In this document: piece after piece, positions 18,206 through 28,112 of the stretch
How positions within the stretch are numbered: the stretch's first letter is position 1
Layout: each line of letters begins with the position of its first letter
DNA from: Stentor roeselii
Lineage: Eukaryota > Ciliophora > Heterotrichea > Heterotrichida > Stentoridae
DNA length: 64,000 bases
Reading direction: 5' to 3'
NCBI GenBank assembly: GCA_006503475.1
Contig: RSEH01000173.1
Span: forward strand, 40,115 to 104,114
Notes under the pieces: generated by a model
Seen by the model: only the letters and a program-made list of their open reading frames with translations
Database searches by the model: none
Told to the model about the DNA's origin: nothing
Made by a program: the position numbers and the translations under genes

Positions 18206-18820
18206 ATGGTTGAAAGTTTTAAATGCGCTAACAAGCGAAAAGTCGTATTCGAGTCAATCCGACAGCCGATGCCTGACAACTCTCCAGGAGTTGATGATTC
18301 TTTTTCAAACGACATCCAAAGTTCAGGTCTCAACGACCTGGCCCAGGCTGTTTCAAGCAATGAAAAAGTATTTTTCACTTAGATCATTAAAGATCTTCAA
18401 GATACAACTTTGCGAAACGCGTATTTGATTTCAAAAATCGCAGAAGAAAGAAGGAATCTTGTTAAGAGTTATTATAAAGCTAAAGAACAACAATATAGAG
18501 TTGAAATGGACACTGCTTTGAAGATTTCTTTGGAAACTGGGAAATCGACTGGGAATGATTTTACTTATGAAGAACTTTTGAAGATTGGAGAAGAGATTGG
18601 AAATGTTAATGTCGGGTTTTGTGATGAGGATATTGGAAGGATTAAGGAAAAGGAAATGGGAGGATTGGATACTTGCTCGATTTGTCTTAGTGTTGGGGAA
18701 GTGGGAAAGGTTCTCAATTGTGGTCATTTCTTCCATTCGGAATGTATTGATACTTGGCTCAAAACTAAGAAATCTTGTCCTTTTTGTTTAAGTGATGTTG
18801 TGATTGATGATTACTTTTAG
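18206..18820 (+). CDS. RING-H2 E3 ubiquitin ligase
   Basis: 199 aa: exon 18206-18367, a 15-nt intron 18368-18382 (gtatttttcacttag, ends with in-frame TAG) and exon 18383-18820. The C-terminal RING-H2 finger reads CSICLSVGEVGKVLNCGHFF with the remaining ligands HSEC, then CPFC, i.e. C3H2C3. A helical region (LISKIAEERRNLVKSYYKAK) lies before it. RING-H2 proteins pass ubiquitin from an E2 to substrates; the substrate is unknown. The ATG directly follows TTATAAT, and the whole spacer from the phosphatase stop is 25 nt. Confidence 0.85.
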
Positions 18821-19054
18821 TAAGTTATAGAAGGGCTTAGGTTAGTGAGAGATTTAAGATTAAGAGGTTTGAATTTGAGCTTTTTGTGATTGATTATTAG
18901 TTTAGTGGCTTATATGATGGAATTTTAAGTTAATCTTGATTTCTTACTTTGTAGATTTTTTTTAGTTTATAGGTGATTTAGTAGTCAAGATATTTATAAA
19001 TAGAGCTGTTCATGAATATTTTACTTATTTGAGTTAGGAAACTGATTAATTAGG

Positions 19055-20164
19055 CTATTGTGAAGAATAGTCCAAGTGAATCTCGTAGAAATCTTCAGTT
19101 TTCATGAATTCTTGATAGAAATTCTCATCAAACTCATGATAAAGGTCAACAAAAACATCATCAAATTCTGTAAAACTTGAGCCATCCTCAAAAAACAAAT
19201 AATCCTTTTGCAAAACTTTTAACTTTTCAACAATAATCTCTTTCTCAAAGCCTTGATTCGTATCTCGAAAGATGCATATGGCTAAAAGAATATCAAAAAT
19301 TAATTTCATCTTCCTTTCTTGAGTTCTCTCTAAATGATCTCTAATCTTATTGACAAAAAACTGACTTTTCAATACAAACTCCAGATCAATATCTTCAGGT
19401 AAAGGTAAAACAAAATTTTTTTCATGTTCATAAATTGATGTAGTGCTTATCATCATCATGACCATGTTCCTGATAGGTAGGCAGTAAGAGAAAAGTATTA
19501 AAGGTTTCTGTAAAACAAAGCAAAATCCGATAAACCAGAAGAGAACATAAAGAGAATATTCAATCCTCAGCGTCACGTCACAATTACTCTTCACGATAGA
19601 GACGACTAGGCCTACTAAAATGATTGATTCTATTAGAGACTCAACTATTTGCATTATATCAAATATTAGAAGCAACCTAGAGATATCAAGATTTCCTGTG
19701 AAATAAATCAAATATAGAATTATTCTAGGAAGCATTGAAATGAACAGGTATAAGATAAAGACTTTTAAGTTCCATGATACTGAAAGTTTTTTTTTTAGTA
19801 GGAATGACTTCTCGTATCGGAAATTACCTGTGCTTAGTCTTTCGAGGTGCATTGCTCGAAACACTTTCAGAATGTTTGTTGCGTAAAAACTCTCGTTTAT
19901 TAGAAGGATCAGGAATGTTAGACCTGCGTGGTCGGAGTCAAATGCTGTATGATCTGACTCGAATGTTAGAGAATAGACTAGGGTGAGCACTGTTTCTAGA
20001 TAATTAGTAATTGAAGTCAATAAAACTAGAGTATATGATCTTGAAAATACCGCTTGAGTAAACCTATATGAATGAATAAAAGCAGACAAAACAAAATAGT
20101 AAATTGAGATTAAACATAATAGTATTGGATAGCTGATAAGTTCCTTTTCAGGATCAAATCCCAT
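19055..20164 (-). CDS. multi-pass membrane protein with RGS-like C-terminal domain
   Basis: 369 aa from ATG at 20162-20164 (MGFDPEKE). About seven hydrophobic segments occupy residues 10-245. The soluble C-terminus from LEFVLKSQFFVNKIRDHLER onward has the helical spacing of an RGS box, ending FDDVFVDLYHEFDENFYQEF, reminiscent of the last RGS helices. RGS domains speed GTP hydrolysis by G-alpha proteins, so this could be a 7TM-RGS protein like plant AtRGS1, coupling a receptor to G-protein shut-off. It lies beside a cluster of 7TM receptors, which fits. The RGS call rests on pattern only and could be wrong. Confidence 0.5.
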   Translation of the reverse strand: MGFDPEKELISYPILLCLISIYYFVLSAFIHSYRFTQAVFSRSYTLVLLTSITNYLETVLTLVYSLTFESDHTAFDSDHAGLTFLILLINESFYATNILKVFRAMHLERLSTGNFRYEKSFLLKKKLSVSWNLKVFILYLFISMLPRIILYLIYFTGNLDISRLLLIFDIMQIVESLIESIILVGLVVSIVKSNCDVTLRIEYSLYVLFWFIGFCFVLQKPLILFSYCLPIRNMVMMMISTTSIYEHEKNFVLPLPEDIDLEFVLKSQFFVNKIRDHLERTQERKMKLIFDILLAICIFRDTNQGFEKEIIVEKLKVLQKDYLFFEDGSSFTEFDDVFVDLYHEFDENFYQEFMKTEDFYEIHLDYSSQ

Positions 20165-20574
20165 TTTAATAAACTGAGCACTCAAAAAATATTTTCGATT
20201 AAATTCCAGTCTCTTTACGCTGAAAATGAATCAAATATATCTTTCTATTAAATTGAAAAAAGTGAGTTCTTCATTTCAAACTTTGATTATATTCATTATT
20301 TACCTAATTCAATTTGATAAGCTAGTAGTTTTCATAAGCTATAGCTTTATTAAATGATTTTAAAGCTTGTTTAAACCTGTTTATGCTAACTTTAATAAAA
20401 TTATATAATTTGAAATGTTTTGAAATAATCTTCATATAAGTCTTGTTTAGTGGTAATCCATAATTATCTTGATAGCTTTCTACATACAAGAATTCTTTGG
20501 ATCTAATTATTCCACATTAAAACAAAGAACTTATTTACGCTTGAGCGAAAAAAAATTCAAAGATAAAGAAAATA
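20165..20574. other. intergenic, no gene seen
   Basis: AT-rich 410-bp divergent spacer between the RGS-like gene and the first 7TM receptor. No long frame, RNA gene or clear repeat was seen; it should hold both promoters. Confidence 0.5.
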
Positions 20575-21447
20575 ATGGAGTGTTCGAATGAAGACTATCT
20601 GATACAGCTAATAACCAGCATCATCATCGCAGGACTTTCCCTCATCTTCAGCCTGGTCGTCATCATAATCATCCTAAAAAAAAACCTTCAAAAAAACTAC
20701 TCATTTCAAATTCTTCTTTACATTTCAATCAACGATTTCTTTCGATCATTTCTAGGATTAACAATGTTTCAAGTACAAGAAAATATTCTTTTATGTTCTA
20801 TTTTAGCTTATCTCGATATTTATTTTTTGCTGTCTAACATGCTATGGGCTTCTTGTTTAACTTTTACAATCTATCAAATCATCGTCATTGAAGAGACTTC
20901 ATTCGAAAAGCATCAAAAATTTTGGGTTTTCATTTCTTTTATCTTCTCAGGAATTCTTGAAGCCCTGCCTTTTTCAACTCAAAGTTATGGAAATAGTAAT
21001 AAAATTTGTCAAATTAAAGAAGATAAAACTGGAGAAATTTGGAGATTTTCTTTGATTTTTCTTCCTAATTTGGCACTTCTTGTTTTTGTTTTAGTCCTCT
21101 TTTGGAAAATCATGAAAAAAATTGAGTTGATTGGAGATGAGTCAGCGAAAAGTTTGGTTTTTGATAGAGGACTTGTTTATGTTATGATTGTTGCTGTTGT
21201 TGTGATTCCTTTCTTTGTTGTAAGGATTGCTCAAATTTTTGAGAATACTTGTTTGCTTCATACTTTGGTGATATATATGAATATTTCTTTAAATATTCAA
21301 GGCATTTTGAATGGAATTGTTTTTTTTTGTAATAAGACTGTTCAATCGATACTGTTTTCTAGATTTAATAGATTAAATTACTCAGTTCAGTCTGAAAATG
21401 TGTCTCTTCGTATAAGTTTTGCCTCAGATATAAGCATAAGTAATTAA
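20575..21447 (+). CDS. 7TM receptor, cAMP-receptor/class-B-like, paralogue 1
   Basis: 290 aa with seven hydrophobic helices. Shared family features here: N-terminal MEC, TM2 YISINDFFRS, a Cys at the top of TM3 (LLCSILAYLD) and one in extracellular loop 2 (KICQI) that would form the conserved receptor disulfide, FDRG before TM6 and IQGILNGIVFF in TM7. The TM7 QGxLN pattern recalls Dictyostelium cAMP receptors and class B GPCRs. The receptor would couple to heterotrimeric G proteins at the plasma membrane or cilia; the ligand is unknown. The short Ser-rich tail ends FASDISISN. First of four paralogues in a 6.6-kb cluster. Confidence 0.8.
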   Translation: MECSNEDYLIQLITSIIIAGLSLIFSLVVIIIILKKNLQKNYSFQILLYISINDFFRSFLGLTMFQVQENILLCSILAYLDIYFLLSNMLWASCLTFTIYQIIVIEETSFEKHQKFWVFISFIFSGILEALPFSTQSYGNSNKICQIKEDKTGEIWRFSLIFLPNLALLVFVLVLFWKIMKKIELIGDESAKSLVFDRGLVYVMIVAVVVIPFFVVRIAQIFENTCLLHTLVIYMNISLNIQGILNGIVFFCNKTVQSILFSRFNRLNYSVQSENVSLRISFASDISISN

Positions 21448-21774
21448 GTTAGGTAAATTAAGTGATTTGAGCTATTTATATCTTGACTCAGATTTAGAAT
21501 AAATAATGAGTTTAGGTTAATTAGGCGCATTTGAGTAATATCACATCCTGTCCTCTCAGATATAAGCATAAACTGATTAAGGTCTATTAATAATGCATAT
21601 TTTAGCTATTTTACATCATTTATAAGTTGATCACTCTTCCCAATACTTCCAAACTAACAAATCTAATTCATCAATCACAAAAAATAACTAATCTCAAATA
21701 ATTCCTCATCATGTTAAATTTTCATCTCTTAAATAATAAAAATATTTTAAATTTATAGTCCAGTGATAATTCTA
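21448..21774. other. intergenic between receptor genes
   Basis: 327-bp AT-rich spacer. A short stretch near 21558 (cagatataagcataaac) repeats the 3' end of the upstream receptor gene, suggesting local duplication. No other feature was seen. Confidence 0.4.
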
Positions 21775-22632
21775 ATGGAATGCCTCGAAAAAGTCTCAGA
21801 TCTACGACTAGGACTAAGTCTCGCGAGCAGTGGTCTTTCACTAATATCCAGCCTTCTCGTAATTTTCCTAATTTTCACAAAAGGACTATTCAACACCTAC
21901 TCCTTTAAAATCCTGATCTACATCTCAACAAACGACTTAATCCGTTCAATAATCGGGTTCCTTGAATTCATAAACTCAGAAAACTCAACAGCCTGCGGGA
22001 TTTACGGTTATTTAGGAATGTACCTGTTCATTTCCAACACCCTCTGGGCATTATGCTTGACTTTTACGATTTACCAAATAATAGTACTGGAAGACACATC
22101 ATGTGAAAAGTGGCACAAACATTGGGTGTTAGCTTCAGTAGTTGTTTTAGGAATCTGCAGTTTTCCTTTTATTACTGGAAGTTTTGGTTATGATCAGGGC
22201 TTTTGCCAGATAATTGAAGATGAAATAGGAATAATTTGGAGATTTTGTCTTGTTTATTTTCCTTCTCTTCTCATGTTTTTTGGGATTTTGGGACTTTATT
22301 ATAAGATTTTCAAGAAAGTTAAGATTTTGCAAAGTGTTTCTTTGAAGGGGGTTGTTTTAGATCGAGGACTGGTCTATGCTTTTATTATTTCTATTATTTT
22401 GATTCCTTACTTTGTTGTTAGGATCGTTCAAGTATTTTATAGAAGCTGTGGTACTGAAATTTTAGAGATTTTCGTTAATACTTTTTACTTTCTTGAAGGA
22501 TTGTTGAATAGCTTCGCGTTTTTTTATAATAAAACTGTTCGGGATGTTGTTTTTAGGCATCGAAAGAGATTCAAGACTCAGATGGAGACTTCTTTTGCGA
22601 CTCTTCTTGTTACTTTTGAATCGGAAGTTTAG
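21775..22632 (+). CDS. 7TM receptor, paralogue 2
   Basis: 285 aa. The start is placed at ATG 21775 because it gives MECLEK, matching the MEC start of the other three paralogues. The most divergent copy: TM2 YISTNDLIRSIIG, TM3 Cys in TACGIYGYLG, loop-2 Cys in GFCQIIED, VLDRGLVYAF before TM6 and LEGLLNSFAFF in TM7 (E replaces Q of QGxLN). The C-tail is basic (RHRKRFKTQ). Predicted G-protein-coupled receptor with unknown ligand. Confidence 0.8.
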   Translation: MECLEKVSDLRLGLSLASSGLSLISSLLVIFLIFTKGLFNTYSFKILIYISTNDLIRSIIGFLEFINSENSTACGIYGYLGMYLFISNTLWALCLTFTIYQIIVLEDTSCEKWHKHWVLASVVVLGICSFPFITGSFGYDQGFCQIIEDEIGIIWRFCLVYFPSLLMFFGILGLYYKIFKKVKILQSVSLKGVVLDRGLVYAFIISIILIPYFVVRIVQVFYRSCGTEILEIFVNTFYFLEGLLNSFAFFYNKTVRDVVFRHRKRFKTQMETSFATLLVTFESEV

Positions 22633-23163
22633 AATGATAATTGGTGTAAGTTCGAATAGTTTATAAACATAAGATCTTGAGTTAATCTTTTATAATTAAA
22701 CTTAAAAATTTAAATGGTTATCAATTTTGAAAATTTTTTCTAATCTTTAGAAAGAATTAATCAAAGTAAGTTGAAGTTTAAATGTTTTAAGAGAGTTTCG
22801 CGTAAGATAATTAACTTTTGTTGATAAATTTATATAAAGTAATAATTTTATATAATTGAAGTGTTGCAATCTCAAAATCAGGGTTTGATGAATCAGCCAA
22901 TATACAAGAAAGCCTGCTGAATTACTTAAAAGTGACTTTATCTGTTAAATTTTATTTGAAATAAAGAAATTTATTTTTTCCATTTCAATCAAATTACTCG
23001 TGTTATATTGGAAAAATATTTAAACTTATGAACTACTTAACTGTAATAAACAAGCTTCAACAGCCCTTATTTTCCATCTGAATTTAAGGAAAATATCAAA
23101 TTCTATAAGGTTCCAGTTGATTTTTTATTAAACTTTATTTTATTTATTCTATAATAAATACAA
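22633..23163. other. intergenic, no gene seen
   Basis: 531 bp of AT-rich sequence. CTATAATAAATACAA directly precedes the next ATG and fits the TATAA-near-ATG pattern seen elsewhere. Nothing else recognised. Confidence 0.45.
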
Positions 23164-24153
23164 ATGAGTGCAGAAAAATGCTCTTATTGTTTTAAAAAGT
23201 CATTCAGACCGAGTAACAATTATTTCTTTCAATGCAGCTGTAAAATATGTGAACTTTGTATCTGTTTTCTTAAACATTCTTGCATTTTATTATGCCCCTT
23301 ATGCAATTCTAGCCCTACCTGCATGACCTGTGCAAGTAAATCATCTAGATGCAAGTCCTGCACTATAAAACAAGAACAAGGAAATACCAACAGTTTATTT
23401 AACTCAATCGCCACGAATCTAAAAAAATATTCAAAAATACTCCAATCCAAGAAAAATTCAGTGAAAATCTTACTTTCTTTAAGAAACTGCAATAAAATCA
23501 TAGCCTCAAGCACTACAAGTTTTTCCCCCAATATAAATAATTCCTTACAATTCATTAACCAAATGAATCTTTTCCAATACAACCAAAAATATTCATTGAT
23601 AATCTTCCGAGATTATTTTGATTCATGTGCAATTGAAATGAAAAAAATATCAACTCTGGCGATTGAAAGAGAAAAGAAATTTTTACAAAATGTAGAAAAA
23701 TCTTATTTTCTCGGCAAATTATTAACTTTTGCTGGAATCGATCGAAAAGTTATCTCTCATAAATTCAAAGTCATTTGTGAAGAACCTTATGAATTATTTG
23801 AAATTGGAATCGGCAGGTCAATCGGACTGGGTTCATCCTTGTTTGTCTTTAAATTTAGAATAGTTGAAAATGATGATATTGTTTATGAAGAAGAGATTTT
23901 ACTTGAGATTAAGAATGATGATTCGAGGATTACTGCCAAAATTGAATTGAACTTTCCGATACTACTTAGAAATGAAAGTGTTTATGAGTTTGTTTATTTT
24001 TTGAGTGCGAATTTTCAGTACTGCTTAAGATATAAGCAAAGGATTGTTGATTATGGTTTTGTTAAAATAGAGCATATTCATTTCGAAGGCATTGGAGAGT
24101 CTACATTTTATTTAAAGATCGAGAAATGCAAGAATAATTTGATTAAGTCATGA
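23164..24153 (+). CDS. RING-like zinc domain plus C-terminal beta-rich domain protein
   Basis: 329 aa. The N-terminus is Cys-rich in a RING/treble-clef-like spacing: CSYC, then CSCKICELC, CPLC, CMTC and CKSC within residues 6-70. A helical stretch (~80-160) leads to a C-terminal domain of ~150 residues rich in beta strands, with the hallmark IGIGRSIGLGSSLFVFKF and FQYCLRYKQRIVDYGF. That domain is vaguely like PHR domains but I do not recognise it with certainty. A possible ubiquitin ligase; function unknown. It sits inside the 7TM receptor cluster. A disrupted paralogue is at 34364-35377. Stop is TGA. Confidence 0.7.
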   Translation: MSAEKCSYCFKKSFRPSNNYFFQCSCKICELCICFLKHSCILLCPLCNSSPTCMTCASKSSRCKSCTIKQEQGNTNSLFNSIATNLKKYSKILQSKKNSVKILLSLRNCNKIIASSTTSFSPNINNSLQFINQMNLFQYNQKYSLIIFRDYFDSCAIEMKKISTLAIEREKKFLQNVEKSYFLGKLLTFAGIDRKVISHKFKVICEEPYELFEIGIGRSIGLGSSLFVFKFRIVENDDIVYEEEILLEIKNDDSRITAKIELNFPILLRNESVYEFVYFLSANFQYCLRYKQRIVDYGFVKIEHIHFEGIGESTFYLKIEKCKNNLIKS

Positions 24154-24836
24154 AATTAAACATAAAATTATAACTTCATTTAACTAATCTTTAAGTTTTC
24201 TTAATTCTTTTAAAATTTATGTATTAATTCAAGATTAAAGATAGATTTACATTCATTAAGATAGAATGATTAAAGAAGATTGAAATTTTATTATATGAAA
24301 TTTAGTTTCTTTTGAATTTGAAGTTAAATAACTTGAAATTTTATGTATGCTAGCATCGATTGATTAAATGTATAAAAAGATAGGCTAAATACTATTTCAG
24401 TGTCTAAATTCATATGATTTGCTAGAATACCAATTACACAATTTATTCGATTATTTTGAACCTCATTCTTAAATTCGATGGTAAAATTATTTACTTGTAC
24501 CTTAAGTTCAATGTTTTGATTTATTAAACAGTCGATAACTTAGATATATTTTACAAGTTTTGATGCAGTTAAAGCAAGATTACTCCTATTATTAGCTACT
24601 CCAAATCTTTGTATTCTCAAATAGTCGAAAAAAAAATATAAAGATGTTTCAACTCTCAAATATCAGAATTTAAAGATAAATCTCCTAACCTAGCATCATA
24701 ATCATCTATTTCAAAACTAAAAACAAAAGATCACTAACAATTATAATCCAAACTATAATTTTTCCATTACTTTTTACTAATAAATCTCTATTATTCCCTT
24801 GTAGTAATAAATCAAACAAATACAATCTAATAAACA
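24154..24836. other. intergenic, no gene seen
   Basis: 683 bp, very AT-rich, no frame, hairpin or repeat that I can support. It should include the promoter of the third receptor. Confidence 0.45.
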
Positions 24837-25697
24837 ATGGAGTGTCTTTTAAAATCCTTCTACCTTCTATTAATTCTTGGGATCATAACATGCACTCTTT
24901 CATTTCTCCTGAGCCTTAGTGTAATTATAATCATTATAAAAAAAAAGCTCTACAGTAGCTATTCATTTAAAATCCTATTTTACATTTCAATCAACGACTT
25001 ACTACGTTCATTCATAGGATTTTTCAGTTCTCTCGTTAACAAAAACTCTTTAGCATGTTGGATGTTTGGATACCTCGATGTTTATTTTACCATCTCCAAT
25101 CTAGTCTGGGCATTTTGCCTTACTTACACAATATACCAAATCATCGTACTTGAAGAAACTTCTTTCGAAAAACATAAAAAAATCTGGTTTTTTGTTTCTT
25201 TTATTCTTGTCGCCTTTCTTGAAGCTTTGCCTTTTTCCACTCAAAGCTACGGGTACAATGAAGGGATTTGCCAATTAATTAATAACGAAATTGGAGAGAT
25301 TTGGAGATTTTCACTGATTTATGCTCCGGTACTCATTATTCTTACTATCATTTTTATTCTCTTTAAGAAAATTTTAAAGAAAGTTGAGTTGCTTGGGAAT
25401 ATTTCGATTAAAGGATTGGTTTTTGATAGAGGACTTTTTTATGCTTTGATTATTTCTATTGCATTGATTCCTTTTTTTGTTGTAAGATTGGTTCAAATAT
25501 TTGATAATAGTTGCTTGATTCAGAATTTTGCAATATTTTTGAATATGTTTTCAAATTTTCAAGGATTTTTAAATGGAATTGCTTTTTTTTATAATAGATC
25601 TTCGAAGAATAGGCAAACTGAGGACATGAACTGTTCTTTTTTATCTGGAGATATTTCTCTTCGTGTTAGCTTTTCTTCAGAATTTAGCGATAGTTAA
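24837..25697 (+). CDS. 7TM receptor, paralogue 3
   Basis: 286 aa, begins MECLLKSF. Seven helices; TM2 YISINDLLRSFIGFF, TM3 Cys in ACWMFGYLDVYF, loop-2 Cys in GICQLINNE, VFDRGLFYAL before TM6 and FQGFLNGIAFFYN in TM7. Closest to paralogue 4, with long near-identical stretches, so this pair is the youngest duplication. The C-tail is shorter and ends FSSEFSDS. Predicted G-protein-coupled receptor with unknown ligand. Confidence 0.82.
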   Translation: MECLLKSFYLLLILGIITCTLSFLLSLSVIIIIIKKKLYSSYSFKILFYISINDLLRSFIGFFSSLVNKNSLACWMFGYLDVYFTISNLVWAFCLTYTIYQIIVLEETSFEKHKKIWFFVSFILVAFLEALPFSTQSYGYNEGICQLINNEIGEIWRFSLIYAPVLIILTIIFILFKKILKKVELLGNISIKGLVFDRGLFYALIISIALIPFFVVRLVQIFDNSCLIQNFAIFLNMFSNFQGFLNGIAFFYNRSSKNRQTEDMNCSFLSGDISLRVSFSSEFSDS

Positions 25698-26299
25698 ATA
25701 TTAGGATTAATTTAGAGTATTTTCTTATTAAAAACTATTTGATTATCTAAAGTCATACTTTGATTGATACTAGAATAAACATTTGAAAAAATACTACCAA
25801 AACCTTCTTTTTCCAATTTTAGATGAGTGAATCAAGTTGAATAAAAGATTATTTCCTCTCTTCAATCTAAGATAGGCAATAAATAATTTTATCATAAAAT
25901 CAAATTGATAACAATCTTATTCAGTTAATTGAAATAATACATTTCTCTAAATTCTTGACAGCAATATGAAAATATGTAATTGATAGTATTCTTTCATATA
26001 TTTGTAATATTTTTCAGCTTAAAGTCTATTGAAATGCTCTTAAACTATAATCCTTACAATTGAAGTTAGTATTCTTAACTTTATTCTTGATTAAAAGCAA
26101 TTATTCATAATACTGCATAATAAGTTTGCATATATTATCTTATACTAGTTTCCTTCTAAATATTCAAATTATTATTAAAATAAAATAGTTTTTCTTGATC
26201 AAAGAGCAGAATATCAACTTTTTATCAAACACTCTAAATATTTCTGATTTATATCAATAATCTAATAAATAAGAAGCTAAGGTATTATAATAATAATTC
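25698..26299. other. intergenic, no gene seen
   Basis: 602 bp AT-rich spacer between receptor paralogues 3 and 4. TTATAATAATAATTC directly precedes the next ATG. No other supported feature. Confidence 0.45.
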
Positions 26300-27169
26300 A
26301 TGGAATGCTTTATGGAACAAGCTTATATAGCTTTAATCCTCGATGTGATTATTTGCGGCCTTTCTTTCATCCTGAGCTTAGTCATCATTGTGATAATAAG
26401 CAAGGAAAAACTTTATGAAACTTATTCGTTTAGAATCCTGTTTTACATCTCAATCAATGACTTGCTTCGCTCATTAATAGGATTTTTTGACTCGATGGTT
26501 TATAAAAACTCTTTCGCATGTTGGATGTTCGCATATCTAGATGTTTTTTTTACTATCTCTAATATGGTATGGGCATTTTGCCTTACTTTTACAATATACC
26601 AGATTATCGTACTTGAAGAAACTTCATTCGAAAAATATCACAAAGTCTGGTTTTTCGTTTCGTATATACTGGTTCCTATTATTGAAGCTTTACCTTTTTC
26701 CACTTTAAGCTATGGGTACGATGAAGGAATTTGCCAATTGATAAAAAATGAAACAGGAGAAATTTGGAGATTTTCACTGATTTATGCTCCTTTGCTTATT
26801 GTTTTTATTATTATTATTATTCTCTTCAATAAAATAATAAGAAAAATAGAGTTACTTGGGAATATTTCGATTATAGGTCTGGTTTTTGATAGGGGACTTA
26901 TTTATTCTTTAATCATTTCAGTCATTCAGATACCTTTTTTTATGATTAGAGTAGTTCAAATATTTGAAAATGGTTGCATTATTCAGTGCTTAGTAATGTT
27001 GATGATTGTTTTAATCAATCTTCAGGGATTTTTGAATGGGTTAGCTTTTTTTTATATTAAATCAGTTCGATCTATTCTTTTAAGAAGTTTCTATCAGATA
27101 AATGCTTCTAATGAAAGTGAAAATAGTTCGCTTCAAGTTAGCTTTGCTTCAGAAATAAGTAATAGTTAG
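26300..27169 (+). CDS. 7TM receptor, paralogue 4
   Basis: 289 aa, begins MECFMEQ. Same seven-helix layout: YISINDLLRSLIGFF in TM2, ACWMFAYLDVFF at TM3, GICQLIKNE in loop 2, VFDRGLIYSL before TM6 and LQGFLNGLAFFYIK in TM7. The Ser-rich C-tail ends SFASEISNS, as in paralogue 1, and could be a phosphorylation site for desensitisation. Nearly identical in many segments to paralogue 3. Confidence 0.82.
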   Translation: MECFMEQAYIALILDVIICGLSFILSLVIIVIISKEKLYETYSFRILFYISINDLLRSLIGFFDSMVYKNSFACWMFAYLDVFFTISNMVWAFCLTFTIYQIIVLEETSFEKYHKVWFFVSYILVPIIEALPFSTLSYGYDEGICQLIKNETGEIWRFSLIYAPLLIVFIIIIILFNKIIRKIELLGNISIIGLVFDRGLIYSLIISVIQIPFFMIRVVQIFENGCIIQCLVMLMIVLINLQGFLNGLAFFYIKSVRSILLRSFYQINASNESENSSLQVSFASEISNS

Positions 27170-28112
27170 TATTTAATGGACAAGATTAAAAATAGAAATA
27201 ATATTCTTATGATACCTCAATCATTTATCAAATCAATAGTCAATTATAAGTTTTATTTACTTTATATTAGTCATTTTCAATAATATGTCTTATTCTGTTA
27301 TTTAATTTGGCAAAAGTTATTATAATAAAAACCATAGAGAAAAAAAATTTGAAATATAATCAAAATTTAATTCTAAAGCTTAAGCCTTAATCCTAAATCC
27401 TTAATCATATATTTTTTTTCTATAGATTTTCTTAGTCTGCACAATTATATTATTATAATTTTCCCTTTAGTTAATAGAATTCTTGATAAATACCAAAAAA
27501 ATTTTCTGATCATTTAGGAAAGATTAATGCTTAGGGTGTTGAAATTATTAACTTATATATTCAGAAAATATTTTTCTTAATCAATTGTAATTTGATATGC
27601 ATTATTAAAATTTTAACTATAAAGTATAATTATTATCTTATATTATTTCTTAAGGTTTTATTGAAACAGTATCTTTGATAGAGGGATAATTTATGCTTTT
27701 ATAATTACTGTTTTATTTATTCTTTTTATAACAAGTAAAATTAAAGTCTTGGATATAGTCTTGAACCTTTGCAATTTTTTTTTTAAATCCTATCAATGAG
27801 ATGTATTTTTAACTATAAAAAAATTATAAATTAAAAAATCTAGCAGTTCGTTAATTCATCAAGAAATTTTCTCTTTAAACTCTACCTATGTTTAGAAAAT
27901 ATTAAATCTATAGTAACCTATAATTAATAATCAAATCTTTGTTTATAAATAATTTACTCCCAGACATAAATCAATCTATTTTAAGTCTATTTCAATATCA
28001 TCATCCTATCTATCTCATACTTCAACTTCTCAAAACATAAATTTTTCTTATCAAAACCCAGAATTTACCACAAAAATAATTCTTATATTCAATCTAATCT
28101 AAATCTACCTAA
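27170..28112. other. intergenic containing a receptor gene fragment
   Basis: 943 bp, extremely AT-rich, between receptor 4 and the convergent small-GTPase gene. Its only recognisable content is the 7TM fragment at 27671-27740; otherwise nothing supported. Confidence 0.5.
27671..27740 (+). pseudogene. fragment of a fifth 7TM receptor gene
   Basis: Reads IFDRGIIYAFIITVLFILF in one frame, matching the FDRG-TM6 segment of the four intact receptors (VFDRGLVYAFIISIILIP in paralogue 2). No flanking receptor sequence survives in frame. A relic of an additional, decayed tandem copy. Confidence 0.6.
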
